Of a DNA stretch of 64,000 bases, positions 1 through 12,127 are shown one piece after another; position 1 is the stretch's first letter; the number at the start of each line of letters is the position of its first letter. Location: NCBI GenBank assembly GCA_032209605.1, contig JASFXZ010000164.1, positions 1 to 64,000 of the forward strand. Direction: 5' to 3'. Made by a program: the position numbers and the translations under genes. The notes under the pieces were generated by a model. It saw nothing but the letters and a program-made list of their open reading frames with translations, did not search any database and was not told where the DNA came from. The stretch is from Mactromeris polynyma. Lineage: Eukaryota; Mollusca; Bivalvia; Venerida; Mactridae.

Positions 1-76
1 ACACCGTAGGTCCTTTACCCCAGAACCGTTTTTCAACAGGGCTGCCTTTTTAGGGGTCTTATTGTCCCAAAATCGA
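1..76. repeat. Partial 172-bp repeat unit
   Basis: The window opens inside a 172-bp repeat unit, which runs straight into the first E module. The same junction recurs 6026 bases later. No gene is seen here. Confidence 0.85.
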
Positions 77-700
77 CCCCCCACCCGAAATAAAATTTCC
101 TCCTTCAACATTGTTCATTTTTTTCGTTTTTTTTGCACATAATTTTTTTTATCTTAGTTTACCCCACTAACGAAAACCCGAAAAATGCAAATCTCCGTTT
201 TTTTTTGTGGGCAAATTTAAGCCGAAAATTTAAAATCCAAGAAACTGAATTTTTCGGCTTGTTTTTACCCCATAAAAATCAAGAAAAAACACCTAAAAAA
301 CGTCACCCTGAGTAGGGTACTGTACGAATTTTCACTTTTTGGCCATTTTTGCCATTTTTTGAAAAGTAAAAATTTACGGCTTATATTTACCCCAGATCAA
401 AAAAGGAAAAAAAATAAAAACTTAGAAAATTCTTTAAAAATTTGAGAAATAAACCTTATTTTCTTAAACTTTTCTCTACCTTAATTTGAAAACCTTATTC
501 CCCACACGTCTCCTTTAATAACACCCTTCGTTGACACCTATATCACCCGATTGCACCCTAAAACACTTTGAACACCCTGCCAGCTTCCCCCTTAGGGCCT
601 CTTTGAAAAAATAAAGCTAAGCTAAGCCTTATTATTTTAGAACCGTCAAAAACCCACAGTCAAACTCAATTCTGAAGCCCGATTTATGTTTGAAGATTTA
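77..700. repeat. E module, copy 1
   Basis: This AT-rich block of about 620 bases begins with the ccccacccg junction to a 172-bp unit and ends by running back into another partial unit. Its first half resembles the start of the G module, including the stretch of T runs and the repeated 'tttaccccac' motif, while its last part (around 590-700) is not found in G. It recurs at 6103, 42831 and 44261. Short open frames in it are low complexity and have no ATG of their own, so I read it as non-coding. It is probably part of the control region, but no function can be shown. Confidence 0.8.
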
Positions 701-822
701 TATAGCTCTCCTTTAATACTCACATTGAATGGCTAACCCTTGAACACCGTAGGTCCTTTCCCCCAGAACCGTTTTTCAACAGAGCTGCCTTTTTAGGGGT
801 CTTATTGTCCCAAAATCGACCC
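701..822. repeat. Partial 172-bp repeat unit
   Basis: About 120 bases of the 172-bp unit join E module 1 to G module 1. The same arrangement is seen at 6727-6848 and 44885-45005. Confidence 0.85.
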
Positions 823-1575
823 CCCGCCCGAAATAAAATTTCCTCCTTCAACATTGTTCATTTTTTTCGTTTTTTTTGCACATAATTTTTTTTATCTTAG
901 TTTACCCCACTAACGAAAACCCGAAAAGTGCAAATCTCCGTTTTTTTTTGTGGGCAAATTTAAGCCGAAAATTTAAAATCCAAAAAACTGAATTTTTCGG
1001 CTTGTTTTTACCCCATAAAAATCAAGAAAAAACACCTAAAAAACGTCACCCTGGGTAGGGTACTGTACGAATTTTCACTTTTTGGCCATTTTTGCCATTT
1101 TTTGAAAAGTAAAAATTTACGGCTTATATTTACCCCAGATCAAAAAAGGAAAAAAATAAAAACTTAAAAAATTCTTTAAAAATTTGAGAAATAAACCTTA
1201 TTTTCTTAAACTTTTCCATACATTAATTTGAAAACCTTATTCCCCGCGTGCCTCCTTTAATGGCGCCCTTCATTAGCACCTGTATCAGCCGATTAAGCCC
1301 CAGAACACTTTGAACACCCTGCCGGCTTCCCCGCTTAAGCCCTCTTTAAAAACCGATTTAGCAGGCTCTACCCCTTACCATCTACATCCCCCGCCATACA
1401 GTTTAACCCCCAACTTATTTTCAGGGGCCACCCCCTCAAAATAAGCCGCAAGCGCGGAACTTAACCCAGAAAAAGGAACCGCCTCAACAGCCGCCTCTAA
1501 CACCCATCACCGCGTGCGAAATACTTCAGAATATGCCCTCACTTAGTTTACCCCACTAATGAAAAGTTTCGTGAT

Positions 1576-1730
1576 AGGGGGGGAGACTCGCTCTTACAGC
1601 TCTCCTCCCCCCCTCCTACGTAGCCTCAGGCAACCCCTACCCCCGGCTACTCCGTCACCCCCCCTTCAACCCCCTAAGCCCTTACAGGGGGGGAGACTCG
1701 TTTAGCAACTCTCCTCCCCCCCTACTACGT
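1576..1730. promoter_or_regulatory. Paired G-run/C-run hairpins
   Basis: Two similar units stand in a row. Each has a run of seven G followed by 'gaga' that can pair with 'tctcctccccccc' about 20 bases on, giving a strong GC stem. Each is followed by a nearly identical 'ctacgtagcctcaggc' tail. The pair is kept in every G module. The run of G on one strand could also form R-loops or quadruplex-like structures. It is a candidate replication or transcription signal, not a demonstrated one. Confidence 0.5.
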
Positions 1731-2133
1731 AGCCTCAGGCAACCCCCACCCCCGGCTACTCCAGACCCCCCCTCCCTCCTTTCGAACCACTCCTCGAAGT
1801 TTAGCTCGCTCCCGCCAAACTTCCTTGAGTGATCCGATCACCGGTTGGTCTCGCCCCCTTTCAACCCCCACCTTTCCCGCTTGGTGCTTGCGCCCACGGT
1901 TAGGCAGAACGGGCGGCCCTCTCCGGACGACTACCCGCCTCAGTCGTCCCTCGTCCCTCCTCTTCCACGAGGCGGCCTAAGGTGCGCCCCCTTAGGAAAC
2001 CCCCGCATACCCTATCCTTCACCCCACTCTCTACGCTCGCTACTACCAATACATGCTACCTCCCCTCTCTCTGACTCCAACCTCTCCCCTACTCTCCCTA
2101 CGCTCAACTAGCGGAGACGTTTGTCATACCCTA

Positions 2134-2412
2134 CATTAGTACTACTGTACTATTTATAATAAGGTACAATATCTATAATAGTACTATCGTACTAATTATA
2201 TCTATTCTATCTTATTATAGTATTCCTCCCTTTTGCAATGGTTAATTTTTTTTTGGAAAATTCACTTTTTGTCAAAAAGCGATTATTTCATGGTTTTTTC
2301 GTGTTTTTTCGTGTTTTTTCTTGATTTTTTGTGTTTTTTCTTGATTTTTTGTGTTTTTTCTTGATTTTTGATATTTTTTATGATTTTCTATGATCTTTGA
2401 CTTTTTGTTTTA
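2134..2412. promoter_or_regulatory. AT palindrome and T-rich tract
   Basis: The first part contains short near-palindromes of the type 'tagtactactgtacta' and 'tagtactatcgtacta' in very AT-rich sequence. It is followed by a long T-rich tract built from 'ttttttcttga' and 'ttttttgtg' steps. The arrangement is repeated in every G module. Such tracts often mark mitochondrial control regions; the function here is inferred from composition only. Confidence 0.4.
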
Positions 2413-3208
2413 ACTGTAATAAGCTCTTTTTTGACGAGCCCCATGCTTCCGACAAACTTCCTGCTTCCGACTACCTGCACACTATACCGATATCTACTTA
2501 AATTTGCCCAGTATTATTTTAACCCAGGATTGGAGTAAAACTGACTTATATTTTCTTAGGTAATTATAAGCCTTTTATTTCACCAACCCATATTCTCATT
2601 CTTTTGCACCACCCCATAGCGGCCCACGTATTTCTTGCCGCATTTTGGAAACCTACCTTCAGCTCCTATCAGGAGCCCCTACTCCCCGGACACAGGCCGG
2701 GGCCAACAGCTCCTGCATCTTTAAAAAAAAAAAAAAAAAAAAATAGACTAATGTCCTGAACCCTGTAGAGTTCATGTCAATAAGAGTAATGTGATGCTTA
2801 TTAACCGCTATGCCGATTTCGGGCAGTTTAAGTTGCTATGTCGTACAGGCCTTTTGAGTGCCCGGTGCAAAAACTTTTAGCCACCGGGGTTTTGGCGTAA
2901 ACGCCTGGCCTCTTAAAAGAATAAGAAGATGTGTCTCAATATGAAATGCTCTTTAAAACTGAAGTGGCCTAGCTTTTATCTAGGCTACTGAAAATTATCA
3001 ATCTTCCGGGATCTCCCGGTGAGAGCTTAAACTTTTTAAATTTAAAATCGATCTGTCATACAGCCCCTCGAACATTGCCTTGGACGGCGAGCCTTTAAGG
3101 TGCCCGTCTTTTGGCGTCCGCTCTCACCCGGGCTAGGAAGCATTAACTTTTAAGGTCCAATTTTCCTGAAAGCGATAACGACCCCTTACTACTAGAGTTA
3201 GACCCCCT

Positions 3209-6102
3209 TCGATTTATTTGGGGATGTCGTATATAGCTCTCCTTTAATACTCACATTGAATGGCTAACCCTTGAACACCGTAGGTCCTTTCCCCCAGAAC
3301 CGTTTTTCAACAGAGCTGCCTTTTTAGGGGTCTTATTGTCCCAAAATCGACCCTCGCCCCCGATCAAATTTAATCTGGCTTCGATTTATTTGGGGATGTC
3401 GTATATAGCTCTCCTTTAATACTCACATTGAATGGCTAACCCTTGAACACCGTAGGTCCTTTCCCCCAGAACCGTTTTTCAACAGAGCTGCCTTTTTAGG
3501 GGTCTTATTGTCCCAAAATCGACCCTCGCCCCCGATCAAATTTAATCCGGCTTCGATTTATTTGGGGATGTCGTATATAGCTCTCCTTTAATACTCACAT
3601 TGAATGGCTAACCCTTGAACACCGTAGGCCCTTTCCCCCAGAACCGTTTTTCAACAGGGCTGCCTTTTTAGGGGTCTTTTTGTCCCAAAATCGACCCTCG
3701 CCCCCGATCAGATTTAATCCGGCTTCGATTTATTTGGGGATGTCGTATATAGCTCTCCTTTAATACTCACATTGAATGGCTAACCCTTGAACACCGTAGG
3801 TCCTTTCCCCCAGAACCGTTTTTCAACAGAGCTGCCTTTTTAGGGGTCTTATTGTCCCAAAATCGACCCTCGCCCCCGATCAAATTTAATCTGGCTTCGA
3901 TTTATTTGGGGATGTCGTATATAGCTCTCCTTTAATACTCACATTGAATGGCTAACCCTTGAACACCGTAGGTCCTTTCCCCCAGAACCGTTTTTCAACA
4001 GAGCTGCCTTTTTAGGGGTCTTTTTGTCCCAAAATCGACCCTCGCCCCCGATCAAATTTAATCCGGCTTCGATTTATTTGGGGATGTCGTATATAGCTCT
4101 CCTTTAATACTCACATTGAATGGCTAACCCTTGAACACCGTAGGTCCTTTCCCCCAGAACCGTTTTTCAACAGAGCTGCCTTTTTAGGGGTCTTTTTGTC
4201 CCAAAATCGACCCTCGCCCCCGATCAGATTTAATCCGGCTTCGATTTATTTGGGGATGTCGTATATAGCTCTCCTTTAATACTCACATTGAATGGCTAAC
4301 CCTTGAACACCGTAGGTCCTTTCCCCCAGAACCGTTTTTCAACAGAGCTGCCTTTTTAGGGGTCTTATTGTCCCAAAATCGACCCTCGCCCCCGATCAAA
4401 TTTAATCCGGCTTCGATTTATTTGGGGATGTCGTATATAGCTCTCCTTTAATACTCACATTGAATGGCTAACCCTTGAACACCGTAGGTCCTTTCCCCCA
4501 GAACCGTTTTTCAACAGAGCTGCCTTTTTAGGGGTCTTATCGTCCCAAAATCGACCCTCGCCCCCGATCAAATTTAATCCGGCTTCGATTTATTTGGGGA
4601 TGTCGTATATAGCTCTCCTTTAATACTCACATTGAATGGCTAACCCTTGAACACCGTAGGTCCTTTCCCCCAGAACCGTTTTTCAACAGAGCTGCCTTTT
4701 TAGGGGTCTTATTGTCCCAAAATCGACCCTCGCCCCCGATCAAATTTAATCCGGCTTCGATTTATTTGGGGATGTCGTATATAGCTCTCCTTTAATACTC
4801 ACATTGAATGGCTAACCCTTGAACACCGTAGGTCCTTTCCCCCAGAACCGTTTTTCAACAGAGCTGCCTTTTTAGGGGTCTTATTGTCCCAAAATCGACC
4901 CTCGCCCCCGGTCAAATTTAATCCGGCTTCGATTTATTTGGGGATGTCGTATATAGCTCTCCTTTAATACTCACATTGAATGGCTAACCCTTGAACACCG
5001 TAGGTCCTTTCCCCCAGAACCGTTTTTCAACAGGGCTGCCTTTTTAGGGGTCTTTTTGTCCCAAAATCGACCCTCGCCCCCGATCAGATTTAATCCGGCT
5101 TCGATTTATTTGGGGATGTCGTATATAGCTCTCCTTTAATACTCACATTGAATGGCTAACCCTTGAACACCGTAGGTCCTTTCCCCCAGAACCGTTTTTC
5201 AACAGAGCTGCCTTTTTAGGGGTCTTATTGTCCCAAAATCGACCCTCGCCCCCGATCAAATTTAATCCGGCTTCGATTTATTTGGGGATGTCGTATATAG
5301 CTCTCCTTTAATACTCACATTGAATGGCTAACCCTTGAACACCGTAGGTCCTTTCCCCCAGAACCGTTTTTCAACAGAGCTGCCTTTTTTAGGGTCTTAT
5401 TGTCCCAAAATCGACCCTCGCCCCCGATCAGATTTAATCCGGCTTCGATTTATTTGGGGATGTCGTATATAGCTCTCCTTTAATACTCACATTGAATGGC
5501 TAACCCTTGAACACCGTAGGTCCTTTCCCCCAGAACCGTTTTTCAACAGAGCTGCCTTTTTAGGGGTCTTATTGTCCCAAAATCGACCCTCGCCCCCGAT
5601 CAAATTTAATCCGGCTTCGATTTATTTGGGGATGTCGTATATAGCTCTCCTTTAATACTCACATTGAATGGCTAACCCTTGAACACCGTAGGTCCTTTCC
5701 CCCAGAACCGTTTTTCAACAGAGCTGCCTTTTTAGGGGTCTTATTGTCCCAAAATCGACCCTCGCCCCCGATCAAATTTAATCCGGCTTCGATTTATTTG
5801 GGGATGTCGTATATAGCTCTCCTTTAATACTCACATTGAATGGCTAACCCTTGAACACCGTAGGTCCTTTCCCCCAGAACCGTTTTTCAACAGAGCTGCC
5901 TTTTTAGGGGTCTTATTGTCCCAAAATCGACCCTCACCCCCGATCAAATTTAATCCGGCTTCGATTTATTTGGGGATGTCGTATATAGCTCTCCTTTAAT
6001 ACTCACATTGAATGGCTAACCCTTGAACACCGTAGGTCCTTTACCCCAGAACCGTTTTTCAACAGGGCTGCCTTTTTAGGGGTCTTATTGTCCCAAAATC
6101 GA
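3209..6102. repeat. 172-bp tandem array 1, about 16.8 units
   Basis: Direct repeats of 172 bases stand head to tail with no spacers. Anchor points at 3240, 3412, 3584 and on to 5992 are exact multiples of 172. Units differ at a few fixed positions (for example 'gatcaaat', 'gatcagat' or 'ggtcaaat', and 'cttattgtc' or 'ctttttgtc'). Because 172 is not divisible by three and the frames contain stops, the array is not coding. Confidence 0.95.
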
Positions 6103-6726
6103 CCCCCCACCCGAAATAAAATTTCCTCCTTCAACATTGTTCATTTTTTTCGTTTTTTTTGCACATAATTTTTTTTATCTTAGTTTACCCCACTAACGAA
6201 AACCCGAAAAATGCAAATCTCCGTTTTTTTTTGTGGGCAAATTTAAGCCGAAAATTTAAAATCCAAGAAACTGAATTTTTCGGCTTGTTTTTACCCCATA
6301 AAAATCAAGAAAAAACACCTAAAAAACGTCACCCTGAGTAGGGTACTGTACGAATTTTCACTTTTTGGCCATTTTTGCCATTTTTTGAAAAGTAAAAATT
6401 TACGGCTTATATTTACCCCAGATCAAAAAAGGAAAAAAAATAAAAACTTAGAAAATTCTTTAAAAATTTGAGAAATAAACCTTATTTTCTTAAACTTTTC
6501 TCTACCTTAATTTGAAAACCTTATTCCCCACACGTCTCCTTTAATAACACCCTTCGTTGACACCTATATCACCCGATTGCACCCTAAAACACTTTGAACA
6601 CCCTGCCAGCTTCCCCCTTAGGGCCTCTTTGAAAAAATAAAGCTAAGCTAAGCCTTATTATTTTAGAACCGTCAAAAACCCACAGTCAAACTCAATTCTG
6701 AAGCCCGATTTATGTTTGAAGATTTA
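6103..6726. repeat. E module, copy 2
   Basis: Identical in layout to the E module at 77-700, 6026 bases downstream. No gene is seen. Confidence 0.8.
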
Positions 6727-6848
6727 TATAGCTCTCCTTTAATACTCACATTGAATGGCTAACCCTTGAACACCGTAGGTCCTTTCCCCCAGAACCGTTT
6801 TTCAACAGAGCTGCCTTTTTAGGGGTCTTATTGTCCCAAAATCGACCC
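6727..6848. repeat. Partial 172-bp repeat unit
   Basis: Partial unit joining E module 2 and G module 2, the same as at 701-822. Confidence 0.8.
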
Positions 6849-9231
6849 CCCGCCCGAAATAAAATTTCCTCCTTCAACATTGTTCATTTTTTTCGTTTTT
6901 TTTGCACATAATTTTTTTTATCTTAGTTTACCCCACTAACGAAAACCCGAAAAGTGCAAATCTCCGTTTTTTTTTGTGGGCAAATTTAAGCCGAAAATTT
7001 AAAATCCAAAAAACTGAATTTTTCGGCTTGTTTTTACCCCATAAAAATCAAGAAAAAACACCTAAAAAACGTCACCCTGGGTAGGGTACTGTACGAATTT
7101 TCACTTTTTGGCCATTTTTGCCATTTTTTGAAAAGTAAAAATTTACGGCTTATATTTACCCCAGATCAAAAAAGGAAAAAAATAAAAACTTAAAAAATTC
7201 TTTAAAAATTTGAGAAATAAACCTTATTTTCTTAAACTTTTCCATACATTAATTTGAAAACCTTATTCCCCGCGTGCCTCCTTTAATGGCGCCCTTCATT
7301 AGCACCTGTATCAGCCGATTAAGCCCCAGAACACTTTGAACACCCTGCCGGCTTCCCCGCTTAAGCCCTCTTTAAAAACCGATTTAGCAGGCTCTACCCC
7401 TTACCATCTACATCCCCCGCCATACAGTTTAACCCCCAACTTATTTTCAGGGGCCACCCCCTCAAAATAAGCCGCAAGCGCGGAACTTAACCCAGAAAAA
7501 GGAACCGCCTCAACAGCCGCCTCTAACACCCATCACCGCGTGCGAAATACTTCAGAATATGCCCTCACTTAGTTTACCCCACTAATGAAAAGTTTCGTGA
7601 TAGGGGGGGAGACTCGCTCTTACAGCTCTCCTCCCCCCCTCCTACGTAGCCTCAGGCAACCCCTACCCCCGGCTACTCCGTCACCCCCCCTTCAACCCCC
7701 TAAGCCCTTACAGGGGGGGAGACTCGTTTAGCAACTCTCCTCCCCCCCTACTACGTAGCCTCAGGCAACCCCCACCCCCGGCTACTCCAGACCCCCCCTC
7801 CCTCCTTTCGAACCACTCCTCGAAGTTTAGCTCGCTCCCGCCAAACTTCCTTGAGTGATCCGATCACCGGTTGGTCTCGCCCCCTTTCAACCCCCACCTT
7901 TCCCGCTTGGTGCTTGCGCCCACGGTTAGGCAGAACGGGCGGCCCTCTCCGGACGACTACCCGCCTCAGTCGTCCCTCGTCCCTCCTCTTCCACGAGGCG
8001 GCCTAAGGTGCGCCCCCTTAGGAAACCCCCGCATACCCTATCCTTCACCCCACTCTCTACGCTCGCTACTACCAATACATGCTACCTCCCCTCTCTCTGA
8101 CTCCAACCTCTCCCCTACTCTCCCTACGCTCAACTAGCGGAGACGTTTGTCATACCCTACATTAGTACTACTGTACTATTTATAATAAGGTACAATATCT
8201 ATAATAGTACTATCGTACTAATTATATCTATTCTATCTTATTATAGTATTCCTCCCTTTTGCAATGGTTAATTTTTTTTTGGAAAATTCACTTTTTGTCA
8301 AAAAGCGATTATTTCATGGTTTTTTCGTGTTTTTTCGTGTTTTTTCTTGATTTTTTGTGTTTTTTCTTGATTTTTTGTGTTTTTTCTTGATTTTTGATAT
8401 TTTTTATGATTTTCTATGATCTTTGACTTTTTGTTTTAACTGTAATAAGCTCTTTTTTGACGAGCCCCATGCTTCCGACAAACTTCCTGCTTCCGACTAC
8501 CTGCACACTATACCGATATCTACTTAAATTTGCCCAGTATTATTTTAACCCAGGATTGGAGTAAAACTGACTTATATTTTCTTAGGTAATTATAAGCCTT
8601 TTATTTCACCAACCCATATTCTCATTCTTTTGCACCACCCCATAGCGGCCCACGTATTTCTTGCCGCATTTTGGAAACCTACCTTCAGCTCCTATCAGGA
8701 GCCCCTACTCCCCGGACACAGGCCGGGGCCAACAGCTCCTGCATCTTTAAAAAAAAAAAAAAAAAAATAGACTAATGTCCTGAACCCTGTAGAGTTCATG
8801 TCAATAAGAGTAATGTGATGCTTATTAACCGCTATGCCGATTTCGGGCAGTTTAAGTTGCTATGTCGTACAGGCCTTTTGAGTGCCCGGTGCAAAAACTT
8901 TTAGCCACCGGGGTTTTGGCGTAAACGCCTGGCCTCTTAAAAGAATAAGAAGATGTGTCTCAATATGAAATGCTCTTTAAAACTGAAGTGGCCTAGCTTT
9001 TATCTAGGCTACTGAAAATTATCAATCTTCCGGGATCTCCCGGTGAGAGCTTAAACTTTTTAAATTTAAAATCGATCTGTCATACAGCCCCTCGAACATT
9101 GCCTTGGACGGCGAGCCTTTAAGGTGCCCGTCTTTTGGCGTCCGCTCTCACCCGGGCTAGGAAGCATTAACTTTTAAGGTCCAATTTTCCTGAAAGCGAT
9201 AACGACCCCTTACTACTAGAGTTAGACCCCC
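6849..9231. repeat. G module, copy 2
   Basis: Near-identical copy of the module at 823-3208, offset by 6026 bases. The main difference is the A homopolymer, here 19 long at 8749-8767. It has the same hairpins, AT palindrome and T-rich tract. No gene is seen. Confidence 0.8.
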
Positions 9232-12127
9232 TTCGATTTATTTGGGGATGTCGTATATAGCTCTCCTTTAATACTCACATTGAATGGCTAACCCTTGAAC
9301 ACCGTAGGTCCTTTCCCCCAGAACCGTTTTTCAACAGAGCTGCCTTTTTAGGGGTCTTATTGTCCCAAAATCGACCCTCGCCCCCGATCAAATTTAATCT
9401 GGCTTCGATTTATTTGGGGATGTCGTATATAGCTCTCCTTTAATACTCACATTGAATGGCTAACCCTTGAACACCGTAGGTCCTTTCCCCCAGAACCGTT
9501 TTTCAACAGAGCTGCCTTTTAGGGGTCTTATTGTCCCAAAATCGACCCTCGCCCCCGATCAAATTTAATCCGGCTTCGATTTATTTGGGGATGTCGTATA
9601 TAGCTCTCCTTTAATACTCACATTGAATGGCTAACCCTTGAACACCGTAGGCCCTTTCCCCCAGAACCGTTTTTCAACAGGGCTGCCTTTTTAGGGGTCT
9701 TTTTGTCCCAAAATCGACCCTCGCCCCCGATCAGATTTAATCCGGCTTCGATTTATTTGGGGATGTCGTATATAGCTCTCCTTTAATACTCACATTGAAT
9801 GGCTAACCCTTGAACACCGTAGGTCCTTTCCCCCAGAACCGTTTTTCAACAGAGCTGCCTTTTTAGGGGTCTTATTGTCCCAAAATCGACCCTCGCCCCC
9901 GATCAAATTTAATCTGGCTTCGATTTATTTGGGGATGTCGTATATAGCTCTCCTTTAATACTCACATTGAATGGCTAACCCTTGAACACCGTAGGTCCTT
10001 TCCCCCAGAACCGTTTTTCAACAGAGCTGCCTTTTTAGGGGTCTTTTTGTCCCAAAATCGACCCTCGCCCCCGATCAAATTTAATCCGGCTTCGATTTAT
10101 TTGGGGATGTCGTATATAGCTCTCCTTTAATACTCACACTGAATGGCTAACCCTTGAACACCGTAGGTCCTTTCCCCCAGAACCGTTTTTCAACAGAGCT
10201 GCCTTTTTAGGGGTCTTTTTGTCCCAAAATCGACCCTCGCCCCCGATCAGATTTAATCCGGCTTCGATTTATTTGGGGATGTCGTATATAGCTCTCCTTT
10301 AATACTCACATTGAATGGCTAACCCTTGAACACCGTAGGTCCTTTCCCCCAGAACCGTTTTTCAACAGAGCTGCCTTTTTAGGGGTCTTATTGTCCCAAA
10401 ATCGACCCTCGCCCCCGATCAAATTTAATCCGGCTTCGATTTATTTGGGGATGTCGTATATAGCTCTCCTTTAATACTCACATTGAATGGCTAACCCTTG
10501 AACACCGTAGGTCCTTTCCCCCAGAACCGTTTTTCAACAGAGCTGCCTTTTTAGGGGTCTTATCGTCCCAAAATCGACCCTCGCCCCCGATCAAATTTAA
10601 TCCGGCTTCGATTTATTTGGGGATGTCGTATATAGCTCTCCTTTAATACTCACATTGAATGGCTAACCCTTGAACACCGTAGGTCCTTTCCCCCAGAACC
10701 GTTTTTCAACAGAGCTGCCTTTTTAGGGGTCTTATTGTCCCAAAATCGACCCTCGCCCCCGATCAGATTTAATCCGGCTTCGATTTATTTGGGGATGTCG
10801 TATATAGCTCTCCTTTAATACTCACATTGAATGGCTAACCCTTGAACACCGTAGGTCCTTTCCCCCAGAACCGTTTTTCAACAGAGCTGCCTTTTTAGGG
10901 GTCTTATTGTCCCAAAATCGACCCTCGCCCCCGGTCAAATTTAATCCGGCTTCGATTTATTTGGGGATGTCGTATATAGCTCTCCTTTAATACTCACATT
11001 GAATGGCTAACCCTTGAACACCGTAGGTCCTTTCCCCCAGAACCGTTTTTCAACAGGGCTGCCTTTTTAGGGGTCTTTTTGTCCCAAAATCGACCCTCGC
11101 CCCCGATCAGATTTAATCCGGCTTCGATTTATTTGGGGATGTCGTATATAGCTCTCCTTTAATACTCACATTGAATGGCTAACCCTTGAACACCGTAGGT
11201 CCTTTCCCCCAGAACCGTTTTTCAACAGAGCTGCCTTTTTAGGGGTCTTATTGTCCCAAAATCGACCCTCGCCCCCGATCAAATTTAATCCGGCTTCGAT
11301 TTATTTGGGGATGTCGTATATAGCTCTCCTTTAATACTCACATTGAATGGCTAACCCTTGAACACCGTAGGTCCTTTCCCCCAGAACCGTTTTTCAACAG
11401 AGCTGCCTTTTTTAGGGTCTTATTGTCCCAAAATCGACCCTCGCCCCCGATCAGATTTAATCCGGCTTCGATTTATTTGGGGATGTCGTATATAGCTCTC
11501 CTTTAATACTCACATTGAATGGCTAACCCTTGAACACCGTAGGTCCTTTCCCCCAGAACCGTTTTTCAACAGAGCTGCCTTTTTAGGGGTCTTATTGTCC
11601 CAAAATCGACCCTCGCCCCCGATCAAATTTAATCCGGCTTCGATTTATTTGGGGATGTCGTATATAGCTCTCCTTTAATACTCACATTGAATGGCTAACC
11701 CTTGAACACCGTAGGTCCTTTCCCCCAGAACCGTTTTTCAACAGAGCTGCCTTTTTAGGGGTCTTATTGTCCCAAAATCGACCCTCGCCCCCGATCAAAT
11801 TTAATCCGGCTTCGATTTATTTGGGGATGTCGTATATAGCTCTCCTTTAATACTCACATTGAATGGCTAACCCTTGAACACCGTAGGTCCTTTCCCCCAG
11901 AACCGTTTTTCAACAGAGCTGCCTTTTTAGGGGTCTTATTGTCCCAAAATCGACCCTCACCCCCGATCAAATTTAATCCGGCTTCGATTTATTTGGGGAT
12001 GTCGTATATAGCTCTCCTTTAATACTCACATTGAATGGCTAACCCTTGAACACCGTAGGTCCTTTCCCCCAGAACCGTTTTTCAACAGAGCTGCCTTTTT
12101 AGGGGTCTTATTGTCCCAAAATCGACC
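9232..12127. repeat. 172-bp tandem array 2, about 16.8 units
   Basis: Anchors run from 9264 to 12015, which is sixteen periods of 172 less one deleted T near 9520. The order of unit variants matches array 1 almost one to one, so the array was copied as part of the 6026-bp duplication. Rare differences include 'cacactgaatgg' near 10135. Confidence 0.93.

Larger units (their letters stand above)
823..3208. repeat. G module, copy 1 (control-region-like)
   Basis: This module of about 2.39 kb recurs eight times in the window. In order it holds a T-run-rich stretch related to E; a block with two G-run/C-run hairpins (near 1576-1619 and 1687-1728), each followed by a similar 'cctcaggcaacccc' tail; an AT-rich stretch with near-palindromes (about 2134-2230); a T-rich simple-sequence stretch (about 2246-2412); a homopolymer of 21 A at 2723-2743; and a hairpin-rich tail that includes CCCGGTG/CACCGGG and CGGGA/TCCCG stems. 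No protein or confident tRNA is seen. Hairpins, an AT palindrome and a homopolymer are usual parts of mitochondrial control regions, so a role in replication or transcription start is plausible but only inferred. Confidence 0.75.

Noticed and set aside
133..315. 60-codon open frames in E and G modules
   Set aside because: They begin with TTG in a run of T, are low complexity, and one G copy (near 12190) is frameshifted by an extra T, so there is no sign of coding constraint.
1845..2111. 88-codon open frame kept in every G module (also at 7871, 13154, 18608, 46029, 50722, 56005, 61285)
   Set aside because: It starts with TTG, lies in GC-rich hairpin sequence, resembles no mitochondrial protein, and its conservation is explained by the near identity of the whole modules.
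3209..6102. CRISPR-like array
   Set aside because: The 172-bp units follow each other with no unique spacers and the sequence is animal mitochondrial.
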